DNA from: Karalla daura
Taxonomy: Eukaryota > Chordata > Actinopteri > Chaetodontiformes > Leiognathidae
Length of the DNA: 64,000 nucleotides
Assembly (NCBI GenBank): GCA_029224185.1
Contig: CM055200.1
Span: 12,267,170-12,331,169, forward strand
Direction of reading: 5' to 3'
Shown: piece after piece, positions 26,001-40,776 of the stretch
Layout of the letters: every line of letters starts with the position of its first letter
Numbering within the stretch: the stretch's first letter is position 1
Translations under genes and position numbers: made by a program
The notes under the pieces: model-generated
Databases searched by the model: none
Told to the model about the DNA's origin: nothing
The model's input: only the letters and a program-made list of their open reading frames with translations

Positions 26001-29000
26001 TGCAGATAGGGGATAAGAGATGTGAGAGTGTTCCTCTACCTAAGATGAACTCTACCTTTGCACAAATATATTTTTGACACCACACCAACAGAAAGCAATA
26101 AAACTTCCAAGTTTTAAGTTTGAAACATTTGACATTTTCAGTCACTGGTTGTGTAATTCAAAATCAATTCAGCCAGCCCAACAGCTTTTATTCTTACACC
26201 CACTCAAACATATGCAGCTCAAACCTCTCAATGATATTGACTTGACTATTGAAAATGGTGGTTGCGGTTTCTCTGGAGAAAAGGGTGAATTCAAACAATG
26301 CTTTCTTAAAACCTGTGAAAGTGAATGAAAGACAAGCGTAGGCTGCTGCACCTGGCCTCTTCTCATGAGGAGCAGGAAGCTTTTCTAAGGTCAAAAACAG
26401 TTCAGGTTCTTCATGTTCAGGTCTACTGCTTTTCTGTGAGCGGGTTAATGAGGACGAGGATGTAGAGTTTCATGCTTAACAGGCAAAAACAGGCACCTGG
26501 CAGTACTTCTCAGTCTGACCAGAGAGAATCTGCGTGCATCGCACCACTGGTGGGGTTTCTGATGTGGAGTGAAGTGTGAATGAGAGTTCAGCTTTGAACA
26601 CTGTGTGCTTAAGGAAGCAAGTATCACAGCTGTGGTTACAAAAACAGGGTGTGTGTGTGTGATGCTGACTCACTTCTATAATATGAACTGATGTTAAGAC
26701 AGCATGTTTTCTTAGAGAGGGTCCCTCGGCTTTAGCAGAACGGTAGAAAAACATGAAAGGAGTCGTACTTGGTTCTGGGTTCAGTCTGTACCTGGCGTTT
26801 CTCTCTGAGCTTGGCAGCTTCAGCTGGATGGTTAAACCGGAGAACGGTGCCTCTTCCCAGCTGGGTGACAGCACCTAGAGGGTTACAGCATGTGTCAAAT
26901 CACAGACTTGCCAGTTAAAACTTTATTATGTGGTATTAATGTGGCATGAACCACTTAATCAAGTGTGACACTGCACGAAAAGCTGGCAGAGGATAAATGT
27001 GAAACCTGGCAGAAAATGGAGGCGCCACACTATCTAGACTGCAGGAAAAAGGTGAGGCGCATTCTTCCCATCTGCACTGAAAGTGGAGAAAACCTGACAA
27101 ATGGCACAAGAGCTCGCCAACGTTTCTCCTCCGCTCAGGCAAAGTGAATGAACTGCCATGAAGAACACAATCCCAACGTGACGGGTAGTGACCTAGACCA
27201 GGGGGATAATTTACCAGAGAAAATGCTTCATAGAGGCTTGTAAAGCTATAGAAGTGAAGTGATATTAAGGTTTATATATCAGACCTGCACTCATATGGCA
27301 ACATCCGCAGATTTTCTCCAGGCCTCCTCTCCATTCTCCTCCTCTCTCGGCACAGCAAATACTAATCTTGCTACTGCTAATGATTTCTGACGAGTGACAA
27401 AGCACCTGAGAGGGCAGCCAGTGATGGATTCCAGCTGCAGTTGGACTGAAAATTACTATCATTTGTTCAAGAAAATGGCTTCAGATGCAGCCGTTTCTGA
27501 AGGGGATATTGGATAAATTGAAATGGTTATAAAGGAGACTGGCGTTTCCCAGGCCTGCACTGCTTGGTTGTGTTTGCAGTTTTTATCTCTGGGAAGCAGC
27601 GCCATGTGGATGAGGAGGCAGCACACGGTGAGAGCTCCCAGCCCTGGCACGCTGGGTCTGCATAAGGGGGCAGGAGTTTCAGCTCCGCTTGTCTCTGTCC
27701 TTTGAAAGGTTAATGCACTGGCCCACTTCAAACCTGTCGGCCCTATCAACTCCATCTGCCAATTAAATGGAGGGCCTGGGGCTTTGTCTGGAGCTTTGTG
27801 CGGGGCCTCTCGCCCTTCAAAATGTTTAGTAAGAGAAATGGCATCTGCCCTGTAGAGAGCTGTGTTCACAATCCACTCGTGCCCCGAGTGTGCTGCCTTG
27901 GGTGGGGGGGCAGGGACATAAAGTGGATTTCATTTGCAGATGTGATGCAGTGATCTCATATAAACTGCATTCAAAATGGATGAGAGTGTTATTGCCTCCC
28001 ACTAGCAAAATAATTGTGAATCTGAGAGAGAAATCTTCATTATTACAGGCATGCCTGGCTCCCTCCTCCCCATGTTCATTAAAGAACATCAGGGGCATAT
28101 TGGCTGTTCAGAAACGCTCACCCTGAGTAAGCTGGCAGGGCTCAGTTACCACGGTGCCATTGACTGAACACAGTGCACCATCCAGAGGGATCAGAGTCAC
28201 AGTCCCAGCACGGTTCTCCAGTACACAATGTTCTCTCAGGATCCCGGGCCCCTGAAGCACTGCAACACAATTAAATATGAAAGCACAGAGAGAAAAATCT
28301 ACCTTTTTTCACTCCAATGAATAAACACAGCGGTTGGAAATATAGCCTAGTAACCTTGACTCACCAATATCCTGAATGCACAATGCTTCGTCACTCCCAA
28401 TCAGGGTTCTGCCCTCCTGTAGAGAAGATTAGAAGGTCAGGATATAATATGTAAGCTGTTGTTTTACAAGCTTAGCAATTAACCAAAGCATTGGACCTTG
28501 GGTGGAAGAAAAATAGTCTTAAGAAATTATATGAATTCCAATTGAATTAATTAAATGCTCAAACTATCCATTTACCTTCAAATAATAGAGGTTGATTCCA
28601 GTGCCAAGGAGGTCTCCATCCATTCCTATCAGATGAGGTAAGTGACAGTCCAGGACCACTCCACTGCCCTCCTTCCTCAGAGCTATGTTCTGCTCCTATA
28701 GGACACCAGAGAATTTACCATGAGGGAGACAATAAAACTCATTTGGCAGCATGTTTCTGGGGAGGCACACAATAAGAAATAAAAATGCTGACAGACATTT
28801 AATGGCAACCAGCAGAAAACTGAATTCTTTATGACTGCTCTTCCTTGCCTGAAGGCCAGGCAGAAAAGCGGCGCTCCAACCATGTGTCGCCGGGAAGCAG
28901 CAGAGTGGCTAACGGCAAGAGAGGCGCCATAAATCATTCAGATTATCATGGCGAGAGTCAAACTGTACATTGTGTTCAGCGAGTGAAACAGACGCAGTGC

Positions 29001-32000
29001 CGCCACCAACACACACAGGTGGGTTGTATACCATGCACCATTGCCTTTATTGATACATAGGTACCAACACTGTATGCTGCTATTAAAAAAACTCCCAAGC
29101 TTGTAAAGTATGTCAACTTCAGATAACAGCAGCAAACTTCAACTACTCCCGGTCACTTGCAATGTGTCTGAGAAGAGGCAGAATTCCTGTGTCTTATGGG
29201 CCCGCATAAAGTGGAAAGCGCAGCTTCAACATAAATCTATAGAGCATTTCTGTTCCATCACAAGTGCATTATTTGTTGGGGGGGTGAGTAACTGTAGTAA
29301 GATGAGTCTTTGTAGAATTATTTTGTGGAGGCATTTTGCATTTCTCCTCCCATAAATCACAGCATATGTTGTATAAATGTCAAATCTCAGGGGTAAACCA
29401 TGACAAACACTTCAATATCCATATCTCACACACGCTAATGATTATTCCCACATGAAGCAACATCAAGAGTCAAAAAGTTAAACAGAAATTAATTCCCTGA
29501 CCTGCTCTTCTTGTCTAGATAGCCCTGCTTAATGTGCATTTAATGGTGCCCGAGCAACCATGTATAGACAGACAACAAGTAGAGAAATTGGTTAAATCCT
29601 TCAAAGCTATTTTGAAAGCTAAATTTCAACCTCTGATCTGCTTCGTGCACCGCTTCATTGCCTCCAACAATCAGTGCTGAGGAAATGCAAATGCATGGGT
29701 CACACCAGCTGACAGCATGTGCCTGTCAGGGCTGGTATTCACTGAACTTTCATTTGATCGTTAAGAATCATTCATCTCTGAATCATTTCATTTCTGACTC
29801 AACTAAAATAGGTGTGAGCTCAGCTTCAGGAAGGAGACGAAGGCAGGTTGAGCAGGCAGAGTGAGTTTCTTGAGCTGTTAATTTGCCAATTATTCAATAA
29901 GAAATAAAACACTTAGCCTCAGATGACCTGCTGGGTTCAAACGACACACTGAATTAAGCCATAAAGGGAACCTTAACTCTCGAGGCAAGTGTTTCGGGCT
30001 GCTAACCTTTTTCGTGCAGAGCAAGGGCTGTGGTTCAATAATCACACAGTCTACACTAGCAGGAGCGGTCCTATTAAAAGTATTCCTCTATTAAGCTGGT
30101 GGACAAATGCCTCACATTGCCATGGATTATCATAAGTACCTCCCCAAGAAGCAGTGCAGAAAATCTCACATATGGAGGATCCAGAGGCAGCACTCTGCAT
30201 AAACTAGTTCCTCCTCCCTTTCAACCTCCTCCCACTCTCCTTCATATAGACCGGCCTGTGAAGTGAGAGACGTGTCCACCGCCGGCAGTGCCAGCACCAC
30301 CTCACTCATTGGCAGTTGTGAGACGGCAGAAATCCTTTCTTCTAATGAAGAAGGAGCGGCATCGACCCCAGCCCCTGCACTTAATTAAAAGGGATTCTTC
30401 ACAGACTTCATTAGAGGTGAAGAGCAGCCTGGCAGATTAATGCACTGTGTCACTTTCCTCAGACAACAGGAACAGATGAGATCCTCTTTATTTTCTCCTC
30501 ACATAGCAGAGAAAGTTGCTCCCCACCATACCCAGTAAGTCAGTAAGTCAGTCCATGTGCTACAGGAAAAAAAAAAAAAAAAGTTTTCTTTGAGATTGAG
30601 GCAGCTGGTGAACATACTGTAATTAACTGTGGCCTGGACCAGCACCCAGGCTCGGGCAGCATTTAGGCTTCCATTAAAAGCCATCATCTGTGGTTGGGCA
30701 GAATTTTTAATGGATTTTTCTTCGCACTTTGACAGTTCAGGTTCCTGACTTGGTAATATGCATTTCAAAACAGTGCCAACAAAATCATTCTTTCCTGGCT
30801 GCCCATCAGCCCTGAGAAGTGGAGCAACTTCCCAACAGAACTGATAAGCCGCTACTGGAACCGGAACAAGAAAAAAAAATGTTGAATTGCTCCATTACTT
30901 TAAAAAGGTTAATATCCTTGAAAATGTATTTACATTCCACATTGCTACTCTTTATACAGCTTAAATGAATAATGCATAAAAAGAATAGCATTGCCATGTA
31001 GCCAGTTATCAAAATGACAGTCTGCCTTTTGTCTTCTATGATTGATTATACTCCATTATGTTAACTCAGCCTTTCATTTTCATACCGATGCCTTTATTGT
31101 GTCTGCGCTACATGTTGAACACAGCGATTGCTCCATTTGTAACATGAATGTGCAATGTCATTAGCTTTGCATGCTGCCAGCACTTAGCATGTTGCTGGCA
31201 TGCAACTTGTGGTTAAGAACTAAAACTAAAAGCACTTCAGGGCCTCCAGTCCCAATAGTCCTCCAATAGTACAGTCATTTCCTCATCAGTGGACATTACT
31301 AAATCCAATTCCAGAGAGTCTTATTAATAATATGTATGGATTCTTATCTTAATGATGTGTAGAGTAAAACTTTTGGGGCCCCAGCTGGAGATTAGTATGC
31401 ATGAAATACTCCTGTAGCACATGTGATTGCCATGTGTTTTCCAGACAAATAATTAATGTATATGTATTGCACTAGGAAGAAAATCAATCAAATTTTACAG
31501 GCATGAGGAGAATTAAAGGCAAGTTGCCAATGCGCATACATCATGAAATGCTTTTGATGCGTAACTGCTGACACTATGAGGTAAATTGACATTCTACAGA
31601 GCCAGGCTCAGAGCATTCAGGGCTTAAGTTGTGCCTTTGTGCTGAGTGTTGCATGTTTGGGAAATACAAAGACTACCAGGATCAAAGGAACACTGTGCTT
31701 CAATTTAACTTTCTGAAATGGAGGTTCCTCCCACCATGCTGTGTTACAAGGGGACCTGAAAGGCTAGAAGTGCTCGCAAATTTGTGTGTGTGTGTGCACG
31801 TGTGTGTGTGCATGTGTGTAAATACACTGTATATATACCCCTGGAGTAGAACAACATTTCACTTTACCCTCTTCCTGTTCTTTCAATCGGTTGCCGTCTC
31901 TGTCTGCTAAGAGGCTGCTGTGGAATCCATCTCATTAATTACTTTCTCTTTCCCACATGCCCTGTAACCAATCTGGGAAGCTGACGATGAATAACTTTGC

Positions 32001-35000
32001 ATTCTAAATCTGCTTTGAATACAGAATTCAAAATTTTGTTTACACCGCTCTTGGTCAACTTGCCTCCTCAGGACCCAGGCAGAAATTTTCATCTAGCTCT
32101 CAGCAAATGGCATCAAGTGAATTAGACACAAAATATGAAAGCTGAGGACTGGGAGAAACTGCTCTCAAATTAAAAAGCCTGTGCTTGACATAGTGGTCGT
32201 TTTCCGCATACAATGCCACACTTTAATGTGGGAGGGGGAATTACATCAGAACGTAGCACATGTTGAAGGCCATTTGTCCAAAAGAGAAGAGAAAAAAAGG
32301 ACTTTAAATATATTCCAACAATGCAATTAGGCTTTTGTTTGTCGAGTACGTGTGCTGAATTTCAAGACCTGGGCAGCATGAACTTCTCTGTATTGAATTG
32401 AACAAAGATGCCACATCTGTGCAGCACTGCATGCAGGAATCCCACTTATCGTTTTCACCCGGGCAGAATGCAAATGCACAGGAAGACAAATGTCAAATCC
32501 ATAAAGCTATTCATCAAACACTTAAGAGTTTTGCCAGCAACAGTGTGCCTGTCGGTCGCCAGTACAGTGGCCTTTTCGCCTCGGTGTCACAATGCATCAT
32601 GCATCATAACAGGTGTTTCTCCATGGATGGGCACAGCTCTAAATAAGGCTGGGGGGGTGGGGGGTGAAAGAGATGGATGATGTGGCCCTGGTGATAAAGT
32701 CGTCAGCCCTTGAGCATGCAAACAGATTTATAACAGCACAACTTTAATTAATGTGCCGGACAATCAGAGATGAAAGTGCCATATGTCAATAATCAAGACC
32801 TCTTAATAAGGAGCAGTGACAGCTGCTAATGAGTTCCAATACACTGTTATGAATAAAGGGCTGTCAGGCTACAAAATGTCACCTGCTAACCTGCTAAGAA
32901 TATTAATTATGAAAAAGACATTCACTTGTAGGGTTTTCTAAATCCTTACAATGTCTTTAACTTGTGATTTGCCCGAAAAAACAAGCCGACAAGCACGCTG
33001 TTGTTCTGGTGCTGGATCACTACTGGCTGCTTCAAGTCATAGCACAATAAACACAGAACCAACTGAGAAGTCGTTCAAAGGACAGATCAACACAACAGTT
33101 AAAACCTGTGGGGTGGAAAAACACATCTGCTAGCATGGGTTTGATACGAGAAATTGCCTCATACTTTTCATGACTGGCACGCTCCACAGTTAAATGCATA
33201 ATGCAACAGGCTACTTGGCTGAATACATGGAGTCCCAAACAGATGACATTTGGTGTTATTTGGGAGGTTGGGCACTAATTCAGCAGAGAAAAAGTGTTCC
33301 GTGTAAACTGTGAGCTGGCAAACAGGGGGCTTGTTTTGTTGCAGCTTGAGGTGTTGTAACAATGCTGCCACTCTGCCCAGCCTCAGAGAAACCATATTGG
33401 GTCGTGGGGGAAGTACGTCTCCCTTGGTTCTGTCACTCTTCCAAAAGACTGTCTCACAACACAAAGCTGACAATGATTGCGAGAACTTTGCCTTTGGTTG
33501 TCATTTAAATCTAAAGAGATAGCGTATTAAACATAAATGTCAGGTTGACTACAGGCCATAGACTGCATACTACGGGCATTGCATTTGTGCCTCCATGCAG
33601 CTCTTCAAAAGACTTGCAGTGACACCTGCTGGTTGGATGTCTTTACTGCAAGCAGCCTTGTGCATCAAAGATGCCTCCTGGAGCTCACTGTTTCTCACCA
33701 TTAGTGTTAAAATTTATGAAGTAGGCCATCACACTCAGTGGCCTTGTATTTAACTCACATACATCCTTCTGTACCAAACTCCAAATGGCATCATTATTCT
33801 TCACCAAATACAGCGCTGTGCTGGACTTAGAAATACAATACAAATATGTTGTGACATAAGACTGGATTGAAAATGGTGGATGGGAAAACAAAACACACAG
33901 GGGAAAAAAAACAGACAAGGGCACCTAACAAACTATTGTCTATCTAGAACAAAGCTTCAAGGAACAACTGAAGAAAGGTGCCTCACATTTTATACTGAAA
34001 TGTTTACTCAGCTCTGGACAAAAGAAAGGTAAATTAGATGTCAAACTAAAGGGGTTTACAGTAACTTTATGGTTGTCTTTAAAGGACTCCCTGATGCAGT
34101 GAAAGATATACAACAAACTGGACCACTGGAGCAAAACAACTCATCAAGCAATTCTCCTGAGTTACTATCACTTATCCTCTAACTTTTGTCAAAGAATTGA
34201 ACGCACAGTACTGCATATCTGTGAGTCAAACTAAATTATATTAAACTCGCCCAAGGATATTTACACGAACACTCCCTTGGACCTTTTAATTAGTGTGTGG
34301 TGAGAATAGATTAACACACCCTTTACTTCCCTTTGCTTCTGAATAAAAGTGATGTGGAGGTGGCTGAATGAGGCACATGTAGTGCCATCTGGTGAGTTTG
34401 GTCATACAAATATGGCTCATAGAAAAACACGAGAAGATGATAATATGAATTATAACAGAGTTTGAACACTACTTGTACTGGTGTTTTTTTTTTTTAAAAG
34501 GTAAGATGTAGTTTGACTATATAAGTACATTTCAGATGCTTTTCAAACCCTGAATGAATTGTGGTTGTACCTGCAGAATACTCTGAGTCTCGGCCCATTT
34601 GCTGCTCCACTCTTTGGTCAGTGTCTGAACCTGGAGGGGATGAGCGGGAAAGGCAGGTGTATTATTTACAGAGCATGAGATCAAAACTGTTTTTCATTGG
34701 CACAGGACAACTCACCATTTCCTCATTCTGATGCAGCTCCTCCTCTATCTTCCCAGAGGAAAATAGTTCTCCATGGGAAACCTAGAATGAGAATGAAAAG
34801 ACAACTCAACCTACAATGCAACTACCCAACACAATATCAGCAGCATACAGAGCATAATGGATCCGGTGTCTTCAGTATGTGAGGGACCTGATTAGCTTCC
34901 TGGAGCAGCATCTGCAGCCTGGTGACCTCAGCCTGCAGCTCGCTGATCACCTTTACGCTGCTCTCTTCATTGACCGTGGGAGAGTTCACTATGTTTTTAG

Positions 35001-37295
35001 CGCGACTGGCATAACGCAAAGTGCTCAGGGTCTCAGTGTAGTTCACATCAGCTGGAGAGACAGCTGCCACGAGAGGTCACAAGTGAGGAGCACACAATGC
35101 TGAGCAATGTGAGAAAGAAACATGAGAAAGAAACAGCTTTCTTTGTTTTAAGCATCTTCGAGAAGAGATGAATAACAGGTGCAATACACATTTTCAGTCT
35201 GAAATGCCTTGTGTCAGCAGAGTTTTGACTTGGTACATACTTGCTATCATAGTAGTCATCGAGTTTCCACCCAGGCTGTCCTTAAGAAGCCATGTCAGCA
35301 CAGAGTCTCTGTAAGGAATGAAGATCTGTTTCTTCTTTTTTGCAGACTGTCCTGCAACGCTGAGGTCAGCTGGGTGGTCATGCAGAGAGCAAACAATGAC
35401 TCAGACACGGGAAAGTTACAGGAGCACATGAAACAATGCCTCCGTGAACCATTCTGGGAACATGAAAGGCCATAGCCTGATGTTAATCCTGTAAGTGACT
35501 TCTGTTTGTCAACAGCATAAAACAATTAATACCAGCTGTGAGTCCATCATTGCCAAAGACATCTTATCAAATATAAACAAAATTGCCAAACCTTCCATTA
35601 ATAAAATCTGTTGACAACCAAGGCAAACTGTATAATCTGTTTGTCCTATTTTGAAAGACTTTCCTCCTCTCATTAAAACAGTGATTTGCTTTTGCATTTC
35701 ATGAGACAAACATGTCTTGGTGTGTAAGTGAGGCCATTACCCAGAGCTGAGATGACACTTCCCAGGGTGACCAGGGATTTGTTGATGTTGGCACCTTCCC
35801 TCAGCCTGGTACCCGTGGCATGTGTGGCATCAGCTCTCTCACTGCCCGCCAGGTCCACCAGGTGGATCTTACTCAGCGTTTCACGCGGCAATGCCACATC
35901 AATCCACGCCTTTGGCATGCAAACACATTTCTGAGAAACCTTTCATCTCTTTTGGCTCAAACGAGGCAACCCCACAGAGAAATGCTTGCACGTATAGGCA
36001 GTATCATGACAAATGTACTACTTAAGATGGAAGAAGATTTTGAAGCCTCTGAAGATGAAATACACACGTTTGATCACATTGGCACAAAACTGATAAATAA
36101 ATGTAATTGGAGCTCCGGGGGGGGGTGTTCTTTATCAACATCACAAGACTTAATTCAAACTGGCAACATGAGACATGGCAGTGGAGGTAGGTTTAAAGGG
36201 TTGCAGCTGCACCTGGGTGAATCTGATGGTGAAGATGGCATGGGAGCGGCTGCTGGAGTCATTCATTCCAGTGCTGGCTATGGTGCGGTTGCCATTGCCA
36301 AGAACAATCAGATCCTCCATGTTTTTGTGGTTGTTCACCTGGTGTCTGGAAAGATCTAAACACAAATGGAAGTGTTGGCATCGGATTGTCTGCACTTTAT
36401 TTAAGTTCAACAGAATATCCTGGAGAATAAAATCCATCTTACTCTCAACATAGGGTCCGTCTACGGGGTGCTCTCTTACTCTTAGGCCTCCACCATCTGT
36501 GAGTGTAGTACTCTCCCTAAGAAGGTCCTGCACATTTTCATTATAGATCTCCAAATAGCTGGTGCCAAGGCAGAGACACAGATGCAAAATCCGATCCAAG
36601 ATTTCATGAAAGGAAACAAATTAATGAAGGATTTCAGGGTTGATATATGAATGGCACAGCACCAAGCAAAAACAAAATAAGCTCCTATTCACTGTTAGCT
36701 ATGAAAAGAGATGCACAGTGTTTTAAAGCCAAATTAATGTGCCTGCATTGTTCAGCTTGCACCAACAATGAATAAACAAACATATGCAAAGTAGGTTTCA
36801 GCAGAATACCTCAATCAATAATATGGTGGGTGTGTGCGAGAGGCAAAAAGATGACTGAGTGGCTGATTCAAAAACAATGCAATGCATGGAGCAATTAGCC
36901 TGTTCTCTATAACAGTAATGAAATGGCACAAGACCATGTAGCCATGCAGCCTGCACTCTGGCACAGCATTGAGAAATCAAATGGGCTGTAAATGTGAAGT
37001 TTTTTCACTATGTTTCTAATAAAGAAATATCTCATTTTAGGACACACACATACACATATTAATCATAGCTCTATTATTACTACATGATCCAAAAGTCTGA
37101 CTGAAAATACTGAATTTTACGTGCCTTTTTAGGTTGTCAGACAGAAAAAAGCCTTTTCAGGCACACACAGCGGTACTTTAATTTCACTGTTGATCGCTTG
37201 TCTGTTGTGTGTGAACAAAAAAATACACTGCAAATGTGTTATTTATCCAAAGCCAATCAATGTGTCTAGGAAAGCTTCATCCAGCCAAAAAAGAA

Positions 37296-37352
<57 letters not shown>

Positions 37353-39518
37353 GGGGGGGGGGGTCACAGATGAATAAGACTCAAATAAAATGCCAACTAT
37401 ACACATGATACCAAATGGCAAAATAATGGTTTCACAGTAGCTCGATTGGCTTACAATTCTCAATTTTAGCTCAAAGCTTTGTCATTTGGAAGCGCAGCCG
37501 GGAGATGTAACCATGCAACAGACATTGTGATGAGACTCTTGATTATTATTTGATTACAGTAATAAAGCCTTAGTATTTTCTTTCTCTGGTTTAGAAGAAC
37601 TTCATTTAAATTTTGAAATCTGATTTTTTTCAAAATTACAGGACTGATCCCAAAAATGACACACAATGAATCTTTTTTTACCCACTTGATGATCAAATGG
37701 GTCCTTATTTTGGTCACAATGCTTTTGATTGCTCTTACTAGACGGTCTGTAATTATGTGTATTCTTACAATAATGATTGTAGTGGAGTTCACAATTTCAT
37801 AGCTGATTTTCCTCCTGTATTAAAGTGACATTTATATCAGGCAAAATGTGTACTTTTCTTCCTGTATTAGTAGCAGCTAATGCACAGCATCACTAGTTTT
37901 AGAGTCAGTGCCATTACCAGTGCCATACATTTGGAACCAAAACTATAAATACAGCCTTGCACTCTCTGTTGCTAATCTTAACTCTTTTTATGAGAAAAGC
38001 CATAGATTGATGTATATTTGAAAATTTTGTGATTGATTAAATGTCTTGTGTCATGACTGTGGTATCGGACATCAGGGAACACATAAGGTTTCCTTACCTG
38101 ACCTCCGTAGAGAAGGACACAGTGTCAGTCTTGCTTCTGTGAGCTATTTCACAGAATAAGCCCTCACAGATCCGTGGGATTAAACCCCTGTCCTCCTGAC
38201 ACATTGAAGGGAGAAAAATTACACATTTACAGCTCCTAACAAAATGATGCCGTTACTCATCGTGTACATTTAAATGACAATTTCATCTCGGTCCCATTAA
38301 GGGCGTCTATACAATGCTGTGACCACAACTCAGCACATGCAAAGACTGTTAAACAACACAAACAACAGCCTATCTGATATGGAGTTACTGAGGCATGAAA
38401 GCAATTTCACTCTGAGCTGCATGCCCTCTTGTTTTAATTACTAAGTAACAGATAGTAAGCATTAAGAGCCATATATAATTATCTGGGATGTTGACAGCAG
38501 CTCTGCTGATGACCTTGCACAAGTCTCCTGGTAGATGAGCAGAAACCTCACCGGCAGTGTGAAATTTCTATTGCTGTGCAAGGTGAGGGGAGAAAAGCTG
38601 TGGGCTGCTGCCCTCATCACATTTTCTGATTAGCGGGGAGAAACATGGAGATAAATGAGAGAGAGGGAGGGATGTCTGATGAAGCTGCCATCAGTCAGTC
38701 TGTAATGTGGTGTGGAGTCAGTGTGATGTGCACACTGGGTTAGTACTGCTGGGGTATTCTGCAGTGTAAGCTCTGCAGAGTTTTGTGACATCCAGTGTGT
38801 GCTATTGGCTGAGGGGCTAATTTATGTTGCATGCACTACACGAGCTGAAAATGACCTACAAATATTGATAGAACAGCAACCTCTCAAGATAAATTGAAAA
38901 TGGCTCAGGACCTTTAGGTGGAGTGCTTACCGCATTGCCCATCATGGTGTAAGATTTCCCTGAGCCTGTTTGGCCGTAGGCAAACACACAGGTATTGAAA
39001 CCCTCAAATGCAGCTTTCAAGACACCAGAGCCCAAATCATGAAAAATCTAAAGCAGCAGAGAAAAGATTGATATGTCATGTTAAAAAGTCATCACAATAA
39101 AAATGGATGAAAGAGGTAAAAGAATAGACATACTTTCTCCTGGGACGCAAACATGGGGTTTCTTCCGTCAGTTGAATCATAGGAAAAGTCATAAGAAAAG
39201 GATGTTCCTCTGTCCATCAGCTTATCCCCTCGAACAGGTGAAGGCTGGAGTTCAAATGCAAGGTTCACTCTTAATAAAAGTTTAATCAAAACACAGAACG
39301 GTGCAGTTTTACTTGTGCAATCAAATACCTTGCGAATAGATGTGCTGTTCCCCTTTGTATGAACTATCACTTTAGATGATAACTGCTTTTCTCTGTGGGA
39401 GGGTGAACATGAGTTATTTGATCTGTTTTTTCCCAAAAAGTCATGGGCAAACAGAGCAATAATTTTCCCACCTTTTGTTCAGTGGACGGACTCGGACGGC
39501 TACTCGCACAGAGGACAT
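17885..39518 (-). CDS. Kinesin-3 family motor protein, KIF16B/STARD9-like, with atypical C-terminus
   Basis: A plus-end microtubule motor of the kinesin-3 family, assembled by eye from 19 phase-consistent exons (about 1,321 aa). Exons: 39472-39518, 39329-39392, 39134-39244, 38931-39047, 38098-38195, 36443-36558, 36213-36355, 35741-35909, 35241-35369, 34888-35063, 34716-34781, 34571-34630, 28576-28695, 28365-28416, 28122-28259, 26792-26874, 23797-23852, 20645-20720, 17885-20029. The motor (about 1-356) has P-loop GQTGSGKS at 99-106, switch I SSRSH at 219-223 and switch II DLAGSE at 251-256. An FHA domain follows at about 440-563, ending FNHPAEAAKLREKRQ. Motor and FHA resemble KIF16B most and STARD9 next. 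The ATG at 39518 is chosen because MSSVRVAVRVRP matches family starts. KIF16B would continue into a long coiled coil and PX domain; neither is seen. Exon 23797-23852 is the least certain. No disabling change was found. Confidence 0.88.
28696..34570 (-). other. Large kinesin intron (5.9 kb), no nested gene seen
   Basis: This intron separates the neck/linker exons from the FHA exons. It contains short A/T runs and an imperfect GT tract at about 31.78 kb. No exon pairs with flanking splice sites, RNA genes or complete mobile elements were recognised. The other long introns (20,721-23,796; 23,853-26,791; 36,559-38,097) are likewise without supported genes. Confidence 0.6.
31781..31820. repeat. 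Imperfect (GT)n tract
   Basis: Alternating GT interrupted by 'cacg' and 'catg', inside the 5.9-kb kinesin intron. Confidence 0.85.
37299..37363. repeat. (GT)n microsatellite joined to poly-G
   Basis: About 19 GT units (37299-37336) run directly into 28 consecutive G (37336-37363), inside a kinesin intron (36559-38097). Such a compound tract is slippage-prone, can form a quadruplex, and its assembled length should not be trusted. Confidence 0.95.
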
Positions 39519-40776
39519 TTTTACTCCCAATCTGCCACTACTCCCGGCCTGTACTCTCTGCTTTTGTTTGCCAGCAGTGGACATTAATGCAGGTGCTTCA
39601 CTGCTAATTATCACACCTGGAGCTCGTCCTCTTTCCCTTGATGCACTAAGCAAACTGGCCACTGTGGTGTGTCAAGGGACAATAAACCACCAACACAATT
39701 ATACCTTTAGTTATATTGCCACAATTAGTCATGCACTTTTGCTGTGCAACTCTGGGCTGATACGGTTATCGCATCTTTTAATATTGCATTGTTTGCACTC
39801 AGCTGATTACCTGTGAAGATAAAATGCATGCAGGTTTTAGTCAGTTGAATAATTTCACTGGTTAAATGTCAAGCATTAAAAGTCTCAAATCATTACTCAC
39901 ACTGCTTGATATGAATATCTATGAGCATCTCATGTTTATTTGACTGTTTAAAATTATGTGTTGCATTCATGATGCATTAAAACACATTAAAATCACCGCT
40001 ACTACTTTTTTTCAGACATGTAGCTCATGCAAGTTTTGCTAATACTACTGCTACTTTATTAATGTATTTACTGTGTATTGACGTGTAACCTCAGTACTTT
40101 TACATAAATAACTGGTGCTTCCTTGGACATAGATCACCTGTAGTTTGCAACATCACACTGACAACCTGGTATCCACCTAGAAATATTTTGCTACCTCTGT
40201 TAGATGTGTGCTTTTTCTCATGACTTATGCTGCTGTACCTCTGTGTGGCTGTAGCCTGAAGGAACCTCTCTCTAAATTAACCTCTTAAGGAATCCATGAA
40301 GGTCCTATCCATCTATCCATTCATACATCTAGCCAGTCTTTAGGTTGCATTCATTGTACCTCGGGGAAAAAGACAGCCCTCCACCTCAAACACCCAATAA
40401 CTCAATCCTCACTCAAATCCTCGAAAAAGATGAACTCAAATCTTAATGTCCATTACCACGATTAGGCACCTGAAATTAATTGAGTGGTTGGCTCTCGTAG
40501 TATGTTAAACTGTTGCAAAATTACGTAAAATAGGCGATTAAATCAAAGTCTTATAAGGAACAACCCCTTTTTATCTTAAACAATTCCATTCAATAACCTA
40601 TAAAACCAGAATATATGACATTCAGAAACGAACGAAATAGACTTCAGTATATTTTAATGACATTTTAAAACGAGACGAGTGTTTTCGAGTCTTTTTTTTC
40701 CGTGTGTGACGTGAACGCAGCTTCCCTGGCTGCATGTTTCCCGTGATGCACCGGGCCACGGCGGGACATTGAAACT
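39519..40776. promoter_or_regulatory. Divergent promoter region between the kinesin gene and mad2l1bp
   Basis: About 1.26 kb separates the two start codons, which point away from each other, so both 5' ends and promoters must lie here. The mad2l1bp side carries a CRE/ATF-like TGACGTGA at 40707-40714 and a ZNF143/STAF-like TTTCCCGTGATGCA at 40737-40750, within 70 bases of the ATG. No TATA box is obvious. The kinesin side has no motif I would name. Confidence 0.5.

Noticed and set aside
39092..39436. 114-codon continuous minus-strand frame as an independent gene
   Set aside because: It is two kinesin exons (39134-39244 and 39329-39392) with an intron that happens to be open.
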